From assembly GCF_900198195.1 (NCBI RefSeq), contig NZ_LT899436.1:1591501-1655500 (forward strand): 64,000 bases of DNA. Reading direction: 5' to 3'. Below are positions 35,248-44,872 of the stretch, piece by piece. The position numbers and the translations under genes are program-made. The stretch is from Tenacibaculum jejuense (GTDB lineage Bacteria; Bacteroidota; Bacteroidia; Flavobacteriales; Flavobacteriaceae). Each line of letters starts with the position of its first letter. Within the stretch, counting starts at the first letter, position 1. Under the pieces are notes generated by a model. It was not told where the DNA came from. It made no database searches and saw only the letters and a list, made by a program, of their open reading frames with translations.

Positions 35248-35698
35248 AAGATGTTAAGATATTAGCAGATTTATAATTTTTATAATATTGCATCAAAATA
35301 AAAGAACACATTACAGAGGAAGCTATTCCTTCTATAGTCAATGCAAATACGACCATTTCTAGACTTAATTTTTTACCCCATAAAGATGAGTTTTCTAATA
35401 CCGTAATAAAGCTGGGTTCTATAAATCCAACATAAACAATTAAGCCAATAATTGTTAAAGCAATTCCAATAACAGACGAACCAAAACCTACATAAAAATT
35501 ATTAAAGTAGGAATCTTGCGCATTAAGATTAATATTTTGTTTTATAGCTCTATTTACGCCCCAAAAAACAAATAGAAAGTTTAAAAAACGAAGCTCAGAA
35601 ACATTATCTAATCCTAGAATTTTCATTAAAAGAAAGAAAATGACAATGCAACTATATATTAAAAAACCATTCTTTAAGATAATTTTATTCGTATCCAT
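35246..35698 (-). CDS. Small membrane protein (DUF4199-like), function unknown
   Basis: The protein has 150 residues with four hydrophobic segments (about residues 9-27, 38-48, 68-92 and 114-136) and a short cytoplasmic tail. The layout MDTNKIILKNGFLIYSCIV then a paired-helix core resembles DUF4199-type Bacteroidota membrane proteins, but I am not certain. It has no signal peptide distinct from its first helix. It stands alone between the adhesin operon and the YdiJ-like gene, convergent with the former. No function can be given. Confidence 0.6.
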   Translation of the reverse strand: MDTNKIILKNGFLIYSCIVIFFLLMKILGLDNVSELRFLNFLFVFWGVNRAIKQNINLNAQDSYFNNFYVGFGSSVIGIALTIIGLIVYVGFIEPSFITVLENSSLWGKKLSLEMVVFALTIEGIASSVMCSFILMQYYKNYKSANILTS

Positions 35699-35761
35699 AC
35701 TTAAGAATTTTAAAGTTAGTTATTCTTAAATATACGAAATAAAATAATGATTTTCAATATT

Positions 35762-38659
35762 TTAGATTAATGCTTCTTTTAGTAAGGTGATTGGATGTTT
35801 CGCTATTTTACTAGTTCCGTCATATATTTGATGTCTACAACTTGTACCTGAAGCAGCTATTTCTGTGCCTTTAGAAGCATTTCTAACCTTTTTGAATAAA
35901 GTATCTTCACCAACTTGCATACTAACCTTATAATGCTCTTTTTCGTATCCAAATGAACCAGCCATACCACAACAACCTGTATTCATTATTCGAACAGTAT
36001 AGTTTTCAGGAATATTAAGCATCGTAAAAATCGAATTTGTGGTTGATAAAGATTTTTGATGACAATGCCCGTGAATCTTAATTTCTTTGCTAGAAGAAGT
36101 AAATTGACTAGAAGTTATATTTCCTTTCTCAATTTCTTTCGAAAGAAACTCTTCAATAGTAAACGTATGTTTTGCAATTTCAGATGCTGCTTTTTTATCA
36201 TCAGCTAATCGTAAATATTCATCTCTAAAAGTTAAAATAGCAGAAGGTTCAATTCCTATTAAAGGTTTGTTTTCTGAAACTTTATCTTTAAATAATTCAA
36301 CATTTTTATTAGCGATAGTTTTAGCTTCTTTTAGAAAACCTTTTGAAATATAACTTCGTCCGCTTTCTTCATGATTTAAAACCTCAGCCTCATATCCTAA
36401 AGCGTTTAACACAGTTATTGAATCTTTTCCAATTTCAGTGTCGTAAAAATTGGTAAACTCATCGTTAAATAACAATACCGTTTTTTCGCTGTCTTTCTGA
36501 TTCGTTTTTTTCAACCAAGCGTCTAAAGTTTGTTTAGCTAATTTCGGAACAGTTCTTTCTTGTGCAACTCCCATTACTTTTTTAGCTAAACTCGTATTGG
36601 TTAAGAAGTTTGTAATTGTAGGAAATTTGCTTCCTAACTTGTTATACTTTGCATTATTTGCAAATAATTTACTTCTGAAAGAATATCCGTTAGTTTCTTG
36701 ATATTGATATAAAAACTCAGCTTTTAAAGAAGCAACATCAACATTACTAGGACATTCACTAGCACAAGCTTTACAACTCAAACATAAATCGAAAACAGTT
36801 TTTAACTCTTTATGATTAAATTTATTTACTTGATCTGAGTTTGTCAAAAACTCACGTAAAGCATTTGCTCTCGATCGAGTGGTATCTTTTTCGTCTTTTG
36901 TAGCTCTGTAACTCGGACAAAGAGTTCCGCCTGCTTCAGGAGATTTTCTACAATCACCAGAACCATTACATTTTTCCGCTAAACGTAAAATTCCTTCACT
37001 ATCAGAAAAATCGAAAATGGTATTAATTTCAGGTTCATTTCGATCTACTTCATAACGTAAACTTTCATCCATTTTAAAAGCATCTGTTATCTTTCCTTTA
37101 TTGAATACGTTATTCGGATCAAAAGCTTTTTTAATACGCTTTAAAAGTTGATAATTACGATCACCAATCATTAAAGGAATAAATTCGGCTCTTACAATTC
37201 CATCTCCATGTTCACCACTAAAAGAACCATTGTATTTCTTTACAAGTTCTGCCGTTTCCGTTGTTATTTTTCTAAATAAATCAACATCTTCCGCTTTTTT
37301 AAGATTCAAAATAGGTCTTAAATGCAATTCTCCAGCTCCGGCATGTGCATAATAAACAGCTTGTTGCTGGTATTTGTCCATAATTGCAGAAAATTCTTCA
37401 ATATATTCAGGTAAATCATGTAAATCTACAGCAGTATCTTCAATACAAGCCACCGCTTTTTTATCACCAATCATATTACCCAATAATCCAAGTCCGGCTT
37501 TTCTTAAATCTAGAACTTTTTTAATATCATTACCAAATACCTTAGGATAATGATATCCGAAGTTATTGTCTTTTAAATCTTGAATTAATTTATCGGCTAA
37601 CTCTTCAACTTTCTCTTTAGAATCAGCTTTAACTTCTAACATTAAAACAGCTTCAGGATCTCCTTGAATAAAAAATCTATTCTTAGTTTGTTCTCTATTA
37701 TTTTTAGTACAATCTAAAATCACTTTATCCATCAATTCACAAGTGAATAAATTATGATTCATGGTTGTAATAGTAGCTTTTAAACTCTCATTTACACTAG
37801 TAAAATGTGGAGTTACCATAATGCTATGAGTAGGAGGAAGGTCATCTAATTGAATCGTAATAGCAGTCATAAACGCTAAAGTTCCTTCACTTCCTGAAAG
37901 AAATTTGGCTGTGTTAACAGTATCTTGTTCACCGCCAAATAAATTTGAAGTCAAAAACTCATCAACAGCATAACCTGTATTTCTTCTATGAATTGCAGCT
38001 TTCGGAAACTCTTTTAAAATTTCATCTTGAGTTTCTTTAGAGCTTAATTCAAAGAAAATTGACTTATATATTTTCCCTTCTAAATCATCTTGAGTTGTCT
38101 TTTTACGAAATTCTTGAGAGGAAATTTCAGAAAAAGTAGCTTTAGAGCCATCGGATAAAAGAGCATCGATAGCAATCACTTTATCTCTTGTTACACCATA
38201 TCGAATAGAAGTACTTCCAGAAGAATTATTTCCTACCATACCACCAATCATACAACGGTTTGAAGTAGAAGTATTCGGACCAAAAAATAATCCGTAAGGC
38301 TTTAAAAAACGATTTAAATCGTCTCTAATGATTCCTGGTTCTACAGTAATGGTTTTATTTTTTTCATCAAACGCAAGAATATTCGTAAAGTGTTTCGAAA
38401 CATCAACTATAATTCCATCACTAACACATTGTCCAGCTAACGAAGTACCAGCAGTTCTAGGAACTAAAGTAATATTATGCTGTACAGAAAAATCGATTAA
38501 TATTTTTATGTCTTCAATAGTTTTAGGAAAAGCAACTGCTGTTGGTGTTTTTCTATATACCGAAGCATCTGTAGCATAAATACTTTTATGAAGATTATCA
38601 AATACGAGTTCTCCTGATAATTTTTCTGAAACAATTTGTAGTTGTTTGTCTAGTGTCAT
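35762..38659 (-). CDS. FAD-linked oxidase with Fe-S domains, probable D-2-hydroxyglutarate dehydrogenase (YdiJ type)
   Basis: This 965-residue protein has an N-terminal FAD_binding_4 domain (about residues 35-260; PRTAGTSLAGQCVSDGIIVD and MIGGMVGNNSSGSTSIRYG) and a FAD-oxidase C-terminal domain (to about residue 545; YYAHAGAGELHLRPIL; FSGEHGDG). Ferredoxin-type cysteine clusters follow (CNGSGDCRK..CPSY and CLSCKACASECPSNVD), then a CCG-type domain (HGHCHQKSL; NTGCCGMAGSFGYEKEHY). The length and domain order match YdiJ, shown in other bacteria to oxidise D-2-hydroxyglutarate; lactate- and glycolate-type relatives are shorter or split. Proximity to the HglS-like gene, whose product would be D-2-hydroxyglutarate, strongly supports that substrate. 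Electrons probably go to quinone. Confidence 0.85.
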   Translation of the reverse strand: MTLDKQLQIVSEKLSGELVFDNLHKSIYATDASVYRKTPTAVAFPKTIEDIKILIDFSVQHNITLVPRTAGTSLAGQCVSDGIIVDVSKHFTNILAFDEKNKTITVEPGIIRDDLNRFLKPYGLFFGPNTSTSNRCMIGGMVGNNSSGSTSIRYGVTRDKVIAIDALLSDGSKATFSEISSQEFRKKTTQDDLEGKIYKSIFFELSSKETQDEILKEFPKAAIHRRNTGYAVDEFLTSNLFGGEQDTVNTAKFLSGSEGTLAFMTAITIQLDDLPPTHSIMVTPHFTSVNESLKATITTMNHNLFTCELMDKVILDCTKNNREQTKNRFFIQGDPEAVLMLEVKADSKEKVEELADKLIQDLKDNNFGYHYPKVFGNDIKKVLDLRKAGLGLLGNMIGDKKAVACIEDTAVDLHDLPEYIEEFSAIMDKYQQQAVYYAHAGAGELHLRPILNLKKAEDVDLFRKITTETAELVKKYNGSFSGEHGDGIVRAEFIPLMIGDRNYQLLKRIKKAFDPNNVFNKGKITDAFKMDESLRYEVDRNEPEINTIFDFSDSEGILRLAEKCNGSGDCRKSPEAGGTLCPSYRATKDEKDTTRSRANALREFLTNSDQVNKFNHKELKTVFDLCLSCKACASECPSNVDVASLKAEFLYQYQETNGYSFRSKLFANNAKYNKLGSKFPTITNFLTNTSLAKKVMGVAQERTVPKLAKQTLDAWLKKTNQKDSEKTVLLFNDEFTNFYDTEIGKDSITVLNALGYEAEVLNHEESGRSYISKGFLKEAKTIANKNVELFKDKVSENKPLIGIEPSAILTFRDEYLRLADDKKAASEIAKHTFTIEEFLSKEIEKGNITSSQFTSSSKEIKIHGHCHQKSLSTTNSIFTMLNIPENYTVRIMNTGCCGMAGSFGYEKEHYKVSMQVGEDTLFKKVRNASKGTEIAASGTSCRHQIYDGTSKIAKHPITLLKEALI

Positions 38660-38829
38660 GATAAATAAGGAATTTACCTTTTAATAGTTGTGTTGTTTTC
38701 TATTGATTTTTGAATCAAAACCTCTAATTTACTACAATCTGATGATTCAAAAGATCAATTTCTCTTTAAAAACTATTTTACTGAGAATTTGGCAAAAAAA
38801 GTGTTGTTATTTCATAAAAAAAAAGACAA

Positions 38830-39288
38830 TTATTGAATTACTGAGTTTCTTTTGAAACAAGTATCAAAACAAATGAAAGAGTCTGTACCTGCAACTCCAT
38901 TAATTAAATGCACTTTGTCGTATAGAACTTTTTGTAAATGTTCATTATCACGAGTATAGGTAAGAATAAAAATAGCGTAACTACCAGAAACAAAGTTGCA
39001 CTCAACAATTTCATCTATTTTTTCAAGTTCTCGCATTACTTCTTTAGCAAATCGAGCTTCTCTTAAACGAATACCAGTATACGATTTTGTTTTGTAACCT
39101 AGTTTTTTCTCATCGAGAACAAACTCAGCATTTTTAATTACTCCTTCGGCAGTTAACTTTTTAATACGTTGATGAATTAAAGAATTAGAAACATTCAATT
39201 CTTCAGCGATTTGAGAAAATGCTTTTCTGGCATCATCTCTAAGTTTAGATAAAATTTGTCGATCTATGTAGTCAAATTGATTTTCCAA
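38830..39288 (-). CDS. Lrp/AsnC-family transcriptional regulator
   Basis: The protein has 152 residues. An N-terminal winged helix-turn-helix (DRQILSKLRDDARKAFSQIA, then ELNVSNSLIHQRIKKLTAEG, residues 8-48) is followed by the RAM ligand-binding beta-alpha-beta domain (about residues 65-145), with the usual EIVECNFVSGSYAIFILTY turn. Lrp-type proteins sense amino acids. It lies 29 bases after the HglS-like gene and 170 bases before the YdiJ-like gene, all on one strand. It is therefore a candidate local regulator responding to lysine or a lysine breakdown product; the ligand is inferred from context only. Confidence 0.9.
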   Translation of the reverse strand: MENQFDYIDRQILSKLRDDARKAFSQIAEELNVSNSLIHQRIKKLTAEGVIKNAEFVLDEKKLGYKTKSYTGIRLREARFAKEVMRELEKIDEIVECNFVSGSYAIFILTYTRDNEHLQKVLYDKVHLINGVAGTDSFICFDTCFKRNSVIQ

Positions 39289-39317
39289 GAGTATAATTTT
39301 ATGTTTCTAATTATACA

Positions 39318-40748
39318 TTAAGCATTAAGTTCAGCTAAACATTTCTGAATAGTTTCATCTTGCATATCTTCATACCATTTCATTAATTCGTATACAGGAG
39401 CTCCTAAATCTTTTTCAAATAATAATTGATTCGAAGTTCCTTCGTAATTACGTTTAGCATCATCTGTTCCTAAGTTTGAAGCAAAAATTCCTGCTGCACT
39501 TACAGGTAAGAAATCCTCGTAAACCATCGGTTCTATTTTTAAATAGCCGTCATCTAATAGTTGAGGAACATCTTCCTTCCTAAATAAACGATCTTTAGAA
39601 ATATTTTTAGCTTTTTCAGTGGTAAAATAATGGAAATAGGCTAATTTTTCTGAATGTAATTCAGCATAATTATCTGGAAAAACTGTAAAATTTTCTTGTA
39701 GTAATTTGTTGTATTCAGCTGCATTTTCAGCATTTGGAGAACCTCCAATTGCTTTTCGTGTTTTACCAAGTAATTCATTATATAAGTCTAACCCTTTCTG
39801 AGTTAAAGCGACTCCACGTTGTTCAATTTCCCCAAAACGAGCTTTATGTTCACCCATTTTTCCGTTTCCGTTATCATTTTTAAAAGTAACCTTTTCAGTT
39901 AGTGCTTTAAAACTTGTTTGACGTAATAGGACAGGACATTTTCTAGTTGGCGGACCTTCAATATTATCTTTCGGTGGAATATGACGAGCTTCCATATTTG
40001 CTTGTACTTTATCTATATCTAAACTTCTTGGAGTTAGATGGTTGATATGCGGACCTTTAAATGCAACTACATCTGCAATTAAACGATGCTGTTTTAGTAA
40101 AGCTTCATACATTTCATAATCTACAGTAGCCGTGTCATGCCATCTAAAAGTTTCTAAAGCTTCTTGAACAAATATTTCGGCATCTTCTTTGTTTAATCCG
40201 CCTTGTTTTTCAGATTTCTCAATGAGCTCTAAAGCTTTCTGTGTAAAGATTTGACGATCTTCTAAAATAGTTTCCACACGTTCACGTAAATTATTATCAT
40301 CAATTAAATCTAAACGCAATAAAGAAGTGAAAACTCTGAAGGGAGCTTGATTTAAAGCTGTGTTTTCAATCGCTCTAAAAGCTGTAGAATGTACAGGAAC
40401 GCCAGCTGTAGCTAAGTCGTAATATCCAACAGGAAACATCCCCATAACTTTAAATAAACGTCGCATCGTAAATAATTCGTACGGTTTCCCTAAACGAATA
40501 GCACCATGGCGTTCCATGTTTAGTCGAGTAATTTCTCCTGTATTGGCAAGTTGTTCTTTAATTGCAGCAGATTCAGAAAGCACAGTATCGTTAATATCAT
40601 GAACTAAATCTAGTAAATCTCCGTACAGTGGAACTTCATTCTTATACATGTCAGACATGATTGAAGCAAAACGGTTACGAATATATTCTGGCGAAACAAA
40701 TGCTTTTGTATCTAAATTAGAATTATCTACACTATTTTTTGATGACAT
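39318..40748 (-). CDS. hglS: 2-oxoadipate dioxygenase/decarboxylase (DUF1338, HglS-like)
   Basis: This 476-residue protein is of the DUF1338 (VOC-fold) type. Candidate Fe(II) ligands are H81 in MERHGAIRLG, H237 (or H234) in KGPHINHLTPR and E307/E309 in RFGEIEQRG. The order and spacing correspond to the two histidines and one glutamate of HglS from Pseudomonas. HglS converts 2-oxoadipate with O2 to D-2-hydroxyglutarate and CO2, late in lysine catabolism. Plant and bacterial relatives have the same activity. The minus-strand neighbours Lrp/AsnC and a YdiJ-type dehydrogenase complete the step to 2-oxoglutarate. Upstream lysine-degrading steps are not in this window. The motif match is good; the activity is transferred by family. 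Confidence 0.82.
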   Translation of the reverse strand: MSSKNSVDNSNLDTKAFVSPEYIRNRFASIMSDMYKNEVPLYGDLLDLVHDINDTVLSESAAIKEQLANTGEITRLNMERHGAIRLGKPYELFTMRRLFKVMGMFPVGYYDLATAGVPVHSTAFRAIENTALNQAPFRVFTSLLRLDLIDDNNLRERVETILEDRQIFTQKALELIEKSEKQGGLNKEDAEIFVQEALETFRWHDTATVDYEMYEALLKQHRLIADVVAFKGPHINHLTPRSLDIDKVQANMEARHIPPKDNIEGPPTRKCPVLLRQTSFKALTEKVTFKNDNGNGKMGEHKARFGEIEQRGVALTQKGLDLYNELLGKTRKAIGGSPNAENAAEYNKLLQENFTVFPDNYAELHSEKLAYFHYFTTEKAKNISKDRLFRKEDVPQLLDDGYLKIEPMVYEDFLPVSAAGIFASNLGTDDAKRNYEGTSNQLLFEKDLGAPVYELMKWYEDMQDETIQKCLAELNA

Positions 40749-41053
40749 AACGAATCGATTTTTATTACAAAATAAATAAATTTAATCTCTATTTTAGTTT
40801 ATAAAAGTGAAATTTACTTTTAAATTAGGTTTTTTGAGTTATATTAACTTTTTAGATGTCTTTTTTGAAACAGAAAAAACAATTTTAATTTTAAAATAGC
40901 TTTTTTAAAATCAAATTGACTTTACTTTGATGAAGAACCTATAGGTTTTATGTTTGACTGCTTGAAAAAGAATGAATTTTAGTAGGTATTCATATAAACT
41001 GTGTAACAAATCAGAAATAAAATCGTCTTTTAAATAAAAATGCGATTTTCTAC
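40749..41053. other. 305-base AT-rich intergenic stretch
   Basis: It separates the divergent hglS-like and Pmp3-like genes. I see A/T runs but no clear TAnnTTTG match, hairpin or open frame in it. Confidence 0.5.
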
Positions 41054-41212
41054 ATGAATATATTAAGAGTTTTATTGGCTATTGTATTTCCTCCACTTTC
41101 AATTATAGATAAAGGTTGTGGATCATTTATTATCATTTTCCTGTTAACACTTTGCGGTTGGATTCCTGGTGTAATTGGTGCTTTAGTAATTCTGAACAAT
41201 CCAAACAGATAA
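41054..41212 (+). CDS. Pmp3/YqaE-family small membrane protein
   Basis: This is a 52-residue frame from ATG 41054 to TAA 41212. The sequence shows the Pmp3 (UPF0057) signature: ILRVLLAIVFPPLSIIDKGC, then a second helix with TLCGWIPGVIGALVILNN. The two membrane helices with the PPL turn and the GWIPGxIxAL motif are diagnostic. Family members are small inner-membrane proteins linked to salt, cold and membrane-potential stress. It lies 116 bases before the M14 peptidase gene on the same strand. A minus-strand frame over the same bases (41050-41262) has no recognisable sequence and is rejected. Confidence 0.85.
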   Translation: MNILRVLLAIVFPPLSIIDKGCGSFIIIFLLTLCGWIPGVIGALVILNNPNR

Positions 41213-41297
41213 TTTTTATTGTACCGTTTAAGTATTAATTTTTTCTTAAAATTTAGTTTCATTTAGGTATTCGATTAAAGTTCAAAGTATTGGTCAT

Positions 41298-41305
41298 TAT
41301 CTTTG
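41298..41305 (+). promoter_or_regulatory. Putative -7 box of the M14 peptidase gene
   Basis: TATCTTTG matches TAnnTTTG, 23 bases before the ATG at 41329. It lies inside the upstream extension of the reading frame, supporting the later start. Confidence 0.5.
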
Positions 41306-41328
41306 TTACATACACCGAATACTTCAAA

Positions 41329-43833
41329 ATGAAAAAAATATTTACGTTATTACTGTTAACAGTAATCTTATCTTCTTTCGCACAAAGCAAATTAGATTTA
41401 TCTTATTATTTACCTAAAAATGTAACATACAATAAAAACATACCTACTCCAAAATCTATTATTGGTCATGAAGTAGGGGAGTGGCATATTACACACGACA
41501 AACTTTTGTATTACATGAAAGCTTTAGCTAAAGTTTCAGATAGAATTGTTATAGAAGAAAGAGGAAAAACTTATGAAGACAGACCTTTAATTTTATTAAA
41601 AATAACTTCACCTAAGAATCATAATAATTTAGAGAATATTAGAAAAAAACATATTGAAGCTACAGAAAATATAGCTATAGATATTTCTAATTTACCAGTT
41701 GTTGTTTATCAAGGTTTTTCAATTCATGGGAATGAAGCTAGTGGAGCTAATGCAGCATTAGTTGCTGCTTATCATTTAGCCGCAGCAGAAGGAAACGAGA
41801 TAGAAAACTTATTACAAAATACAGTTGTTTTATTCGATCCATGTATGAACCCAGATGGAGTTCAACGTTTTTCATACTGGGCGAATAGCAATAAATCAAA
41901 AAATATAAACCCAGATCCAAACGACAGAGAATATACTGAAATTTGGCCTAGAGGAAGAACAAATCATTATTGGTTCGATATGAATAGAGATTGGTTACCT
42001 GTACAATTATCAGAAAGTAAATCTCGTGTAAAAACTTTTCATGAATGGTTACCTAATATCTTAACTGATCATCATGAAATGGGTAGTAATTCTACATTTT
42101 TCTTTCAACCAGGAATTCAAAGTAGAACACATCCATTAACACCAAAATTAAATCAAGAGTTAACAAAAGAAATAGCTACATATCATGCCAAAGCATTTGA
42201 TCAACTAGGATCATTATACTATTCAGAGGAGAGTTTTGATGATTTTTACTATGGAAAAGGATCTACTTTTCCAGATATAAATGGAGGTATAGGAATTTTA
42301 TTTGAACAAGGAAGTTCCAGAGGGCATGCACAAGAAACGGACAATGGAATCTTAACATTTCCTTTTACTATTCGTAATCAGTTTACTGCTACACTTTCTA
42401 CTTTAGAAGCTGCTAATAGCATGCGCGTCAAGTTGCTAAAATATCAACAAAATTTTTATAAGAATTCTAAGTCTTTTGAAAAACAAAAAGCGATTGTATT
42501 TGGTGATGAAAAGGATGCTGCAAAAACGTATCATTTAGCAGATGTATTACACAGACATAAAATTAAAATACATGAGATAAAATCAGATTTTAATGAAGGA
42601 AATATAAAGTTTAAAAAAGGCAATAGTTATGCAGTTCCTTTAAATCAAAAGAATATTCGTTTAATTAACGCAATGTTTGATGTAAGAAAGAACTTTAAGG
42701 ATAGTTTGTTTTATGATGTTTCTGCATGGACATTCAACCATGCTTTTGGTGTTGATTTTTCAAAAGACGTTTCATTGTCTAAAGTGGGAAAAGAAATTAA
42801 AACCCCTACATTAAAAGAAGGAAAAGTAACTATTAAAAGTGATGTTGGATATTTATTACCTTGGAATGAATACTACACACCAAGAGCTCTAAATACTATT
42901 TTAAACAAAGGATTAAGAGCTAAAGTAGCAATGAAAAACTTTAAAAATGGAGGTAATAATTTTGATTATGGAACAATCTTTATTCCAGTTCAAAATCAAA
43001 ATCTAAATTCATTAGAGTTATTCAAGTTCTTATCTGAAATAGCAGAAAATAATTTTGTTGATATCACTGGAGTAAATACTGGTTTAAATCAAGGAATTGA
43101 TCTAGGTAGTAATAATTTTAGAAATGTAAAAAAACAAAAAGTAGCCGTATTAGTTGGTGATGGAATCTCTCCAAGTGATGCTGGAGAAATTTGGCATTTA
43201 TTTGATCAAAGATTTGATATGCATATAACAAAGTTAGATGTATCAAACTTTAGAAGAATGGATATTTCAAAATATACAACGATTATATTACCTAATACTT
43301 CGTCTTTAAGTGCTGTAATTGAAAGTAAGTTGAGAGAATGGACAAATAATGGAGGTGTTTTAATTGGTTACAAAAATGCTGCAAGATGGTTAGCGAATAG
43401 TAAGTTTATAAGATTAGATTTTAAAACTAAAAAAACTGAAGAAATTAAAAATGTAACTTTTGAGAATAGAAGATTGCATTTTGGAGCACAAGTAATTGGT
43501 GGAGCTATTTTTGAAACTTCTCTTGATAGGTCTCATCCTATTAACTTTGGTTATAAAAATACTAAGCTTGCTTTGTTTAGAAATAGTACGTTATTTATAA
43601 AACCAAGTAAAAGTAGTTTTAGTAATCCAATAAAATATACTTCAAATCCACTATTAAGCGGGTATATTTCAAAGCCTAACTTAAAATTATTAAAAGAAAC
43701 AGTTCCTTTTAAAGCTAGTCAATTAGGTAGAGGAAAAGTAATAGTTTTTACTGATAATACTAATTTTAGAGCTTTTTGGTATGGGACGAATAAGCTATTA
43801 ATGAATGCTGTATTTTTTGGAGATAAAATGTAG
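41329..43833 (+). CDS. M14-family zinc carboxypeptidase
   Basis: The protein has 834 residues from ATG 41329, which begins a clean signal peptide (MKKIFTLLLLTVILSSFAQ). A longer frame from TTG 41290 would bury it behind 13 residues and overlap the -7 box. The peptidase domain (about residues 45-380) has the zinc motif IHGNEASGANAAL (H133, E136), MNPDGVQRF and the third ligand in TDHHEMGSN (H248 or H249), then FEQGSSRGH. The remaining about 450 residues include a glutamine-amidotransferase-like segment (KVAVLVGDGISPSDAGEIWH; TIILPNTS). The enzyme is periplasmic or surface-exposed; no T9SS signal is evident at its C-terminus. The physiological substrate is unknown. Confidence 0.88.
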   Translation: MKKIFTLLLLTVILSSFAQSKLDLSYYLPKNVTYNKNIPTPKSIIGHEVGEWHITHDKLLYYMKALAKVSDRIVIEERGKTYEDRPLILLKITSPKNHNNLENIRKKHIEATENIAIDISNLPVVVYQGFSIHGNEASGANAALVAAYHLAAAEGNEIENLLQNTVVLFDPCMNPDGVQRFSYWANSNKSKNINPDPNDREYTEIWPRGRTNHYWFDMNRDWLPVQLSESKSRVKTFHEWLPNILTDHHEMGSNSTFFFQPGIQSRTHPLTPKLNQELTKEIATYHAKAFDQLGSLYYSEESFDDFYYGKGSTFPDINGGIGILFEQGSSRGHAQETDNGILTFPFTIRNQFTATLSTLEAANSMRVKLLKYQQNFYKNSKSFEKQKAIVFGDEKDAAKTYHLADVLHRHKIKIHEIKSDFNEGNIKFKKGNSYAVPLNQKNIRLINAMFDVRKNFKDSLFYDVSAWTFNHAFGVDFSKDVSLSKVGKEIKTPTLKEGKVTIKSDVGYLLPWNEYYTPRALNTILNKGLRAKVAMKNFKNGGNNFDYGTIFIPVQNQNLNSLELFKFLSEIAENNFVDITGVNTGLNQGIDLGSNNFRNVKKQKVAVLVGDGISPSDAGEIWHLFDQRFDMHITKLDVSNFRRMDISKYTTIILPNTSSLSAVIESKLREWTNNGGVLIGYKNAARWLANSKFIRLDFKTKKTEEIKNVTFENRRLHFGAQVIGGAIFETSLDRSHPINFGYKNTKLALFRNSTLFIKPSKSSFSNPIKYTSNPLLSGYISKPNLKLLKETVPFKASQLGRGKVIVFTDNTNFRAFWYGTNKLLMNAVFFGDKM

Positions 43834-43840
43834 TATGTAA

Positions 43841-43879
43841 AAAGGAAATACTTAAAATTAGTATTTCCTTTTTTTTCTT
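43841..43879 (+). terminator. Terminator after the M14 peptidase gene
   Basis: AAAGGAAATACT (43841-43852) and AGTATTTCCTTT (43860-43871) form a perfect stem with a 7-base loop, followed by a T-run. It can work in both directions, as the next gene is convergent. Confidence 0.9.
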
Positions 43880-43881
43880 AA

Positions 43882-44745
43882 TTAGTTCGTTAAGATATCA
43901 TCAAATTTCTTTAGATATTGATCTTTATAATCAAAAATACCTTTTATGTGACTGCCTTTTATTTTCCAAAAAAATGTATTTTTTTTATTTGAACTGCCAT
44001 AAATTTTCTCAGCAAACTTAAACGGAATAATCTGATCTTCTGTACTATGGATTATTACAGTTGATTTATGAAATTGCTGTATTTCTTCATAAGTAGGAAA
44101 ATCATTATTTAATAATATAGGAATTAACCATCTGTAATTTTCTAAATTAATTTCATTGGCATAGTGTTTAGCTACATCTGAAAAAGAGCTAAAAGCCGAT
44201 TCAATAATAAGTCCCTTAATATCAGATGCTCTTTCTACTGCATTTGTAGTAGCAAAAATGCCTCCCATAGATACACCCCATATGATAATTGGTGTTCCTT
44301 TTACATCTTTTAAATTTTTAAATTGATCAAATACTTCTAAAGCATCATTTTTGAGAGTTTTAGAATTATTGGCTTTACCTGAAGATTCTGAAAAACCTCT
44401 CCTCTCGTATGCAAATATTTGGTAACCAGAGTTTAAAAGGCTTTCATACATAAGTTGTGCATTATTCAACGTCATAGCATTACCTAAATGATGAAAAATT
44501 GTAGCTTTTGTATAAGATGTTTTAGGTTTGAATAACGCCGAATGAATTGTTGTTTGATCTTTTAATTCTAAATAATATTCATTATGCTCAAATTTACTTG
44601 TAAATTTTACTTTATCTACATTAACATGATATATGTATGAATCTAAAGTTCTATTAAATCTAACATAAGTTATAAATATTAGAATTATTAGTATGATGGA
44701 AATAAGTATTCGTTTAATAAGTATAAGTAGTGAAACTCTTTTCAT
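43882..44745 (-). CDS. Membrane-anchored alpha/beta hydrolase
   Basis: The protein has 287 residues with one N-terminal membrane helix (about residues 8-28) and then an alpha/beta-hydrolase fold of the ABHD13/YfhR type. The oxyanion region is HHLGNAMTLNN, the RRGFSES loop follows, and the nucleophile elbow is GVSMGG with S159. The acid is probably D in STEDQIIPFKFAE and the histidine H in KGSHIKGIFDY. Proteins of this type are esterases or peptidases of unclear substrate. It lies just upstream of, and on the same strand as, the LytTR gene, with 127 bases between. Confidence 0.82.
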   Translation of the reverse strand: MKRVSLLILIKRILISIILIILIFITYVRFNRTLDSYIYHVNVDKVKFTSKFEHNEYYLELKDQTTIHSALFKPKTSYTKATIFHHLGNAMTLNNAQLMYESLLNSGYQIFAYERRGFSESSGKANNSKTLKNDALEVFDQFKNLKDVKGTPIIIWGVSMGGIFATTNAVERASDIKGLIIESAFSSFSDVAKHYANEINLENYRWLIPILLNNDFPTYEEIQQFHKSTVIIHSTEDQIIPFKFAEKIYGSSNKKNTFFWKIKGSHIKGIFDYKDQYLKKFDDILTN

Positions 44746-44872
44746 TTGTTTTTATGTATTGTTTTTACAAATGAAAAAAAAAGAAAAGATTGCTAATAAA
44801 ATATGTTGTCAGTTGATACTTTTTGTTGTCAATTCAACATTTTTGTGGCGAATAAATGCTAATGTTGTAAAG

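Noticed and set aside
41050..41262. Minus-strand frame of 70 codons
   Set aside because: It is antisense to the recognisable Pmp3-like gene and has no family resemblance.
41290..41328. N-terminal extension of the M14 peptidase from TTG
   Set aside because: It would place 13 residues ahead of a clean signal peptide and overlaps the -7 box at 41298.
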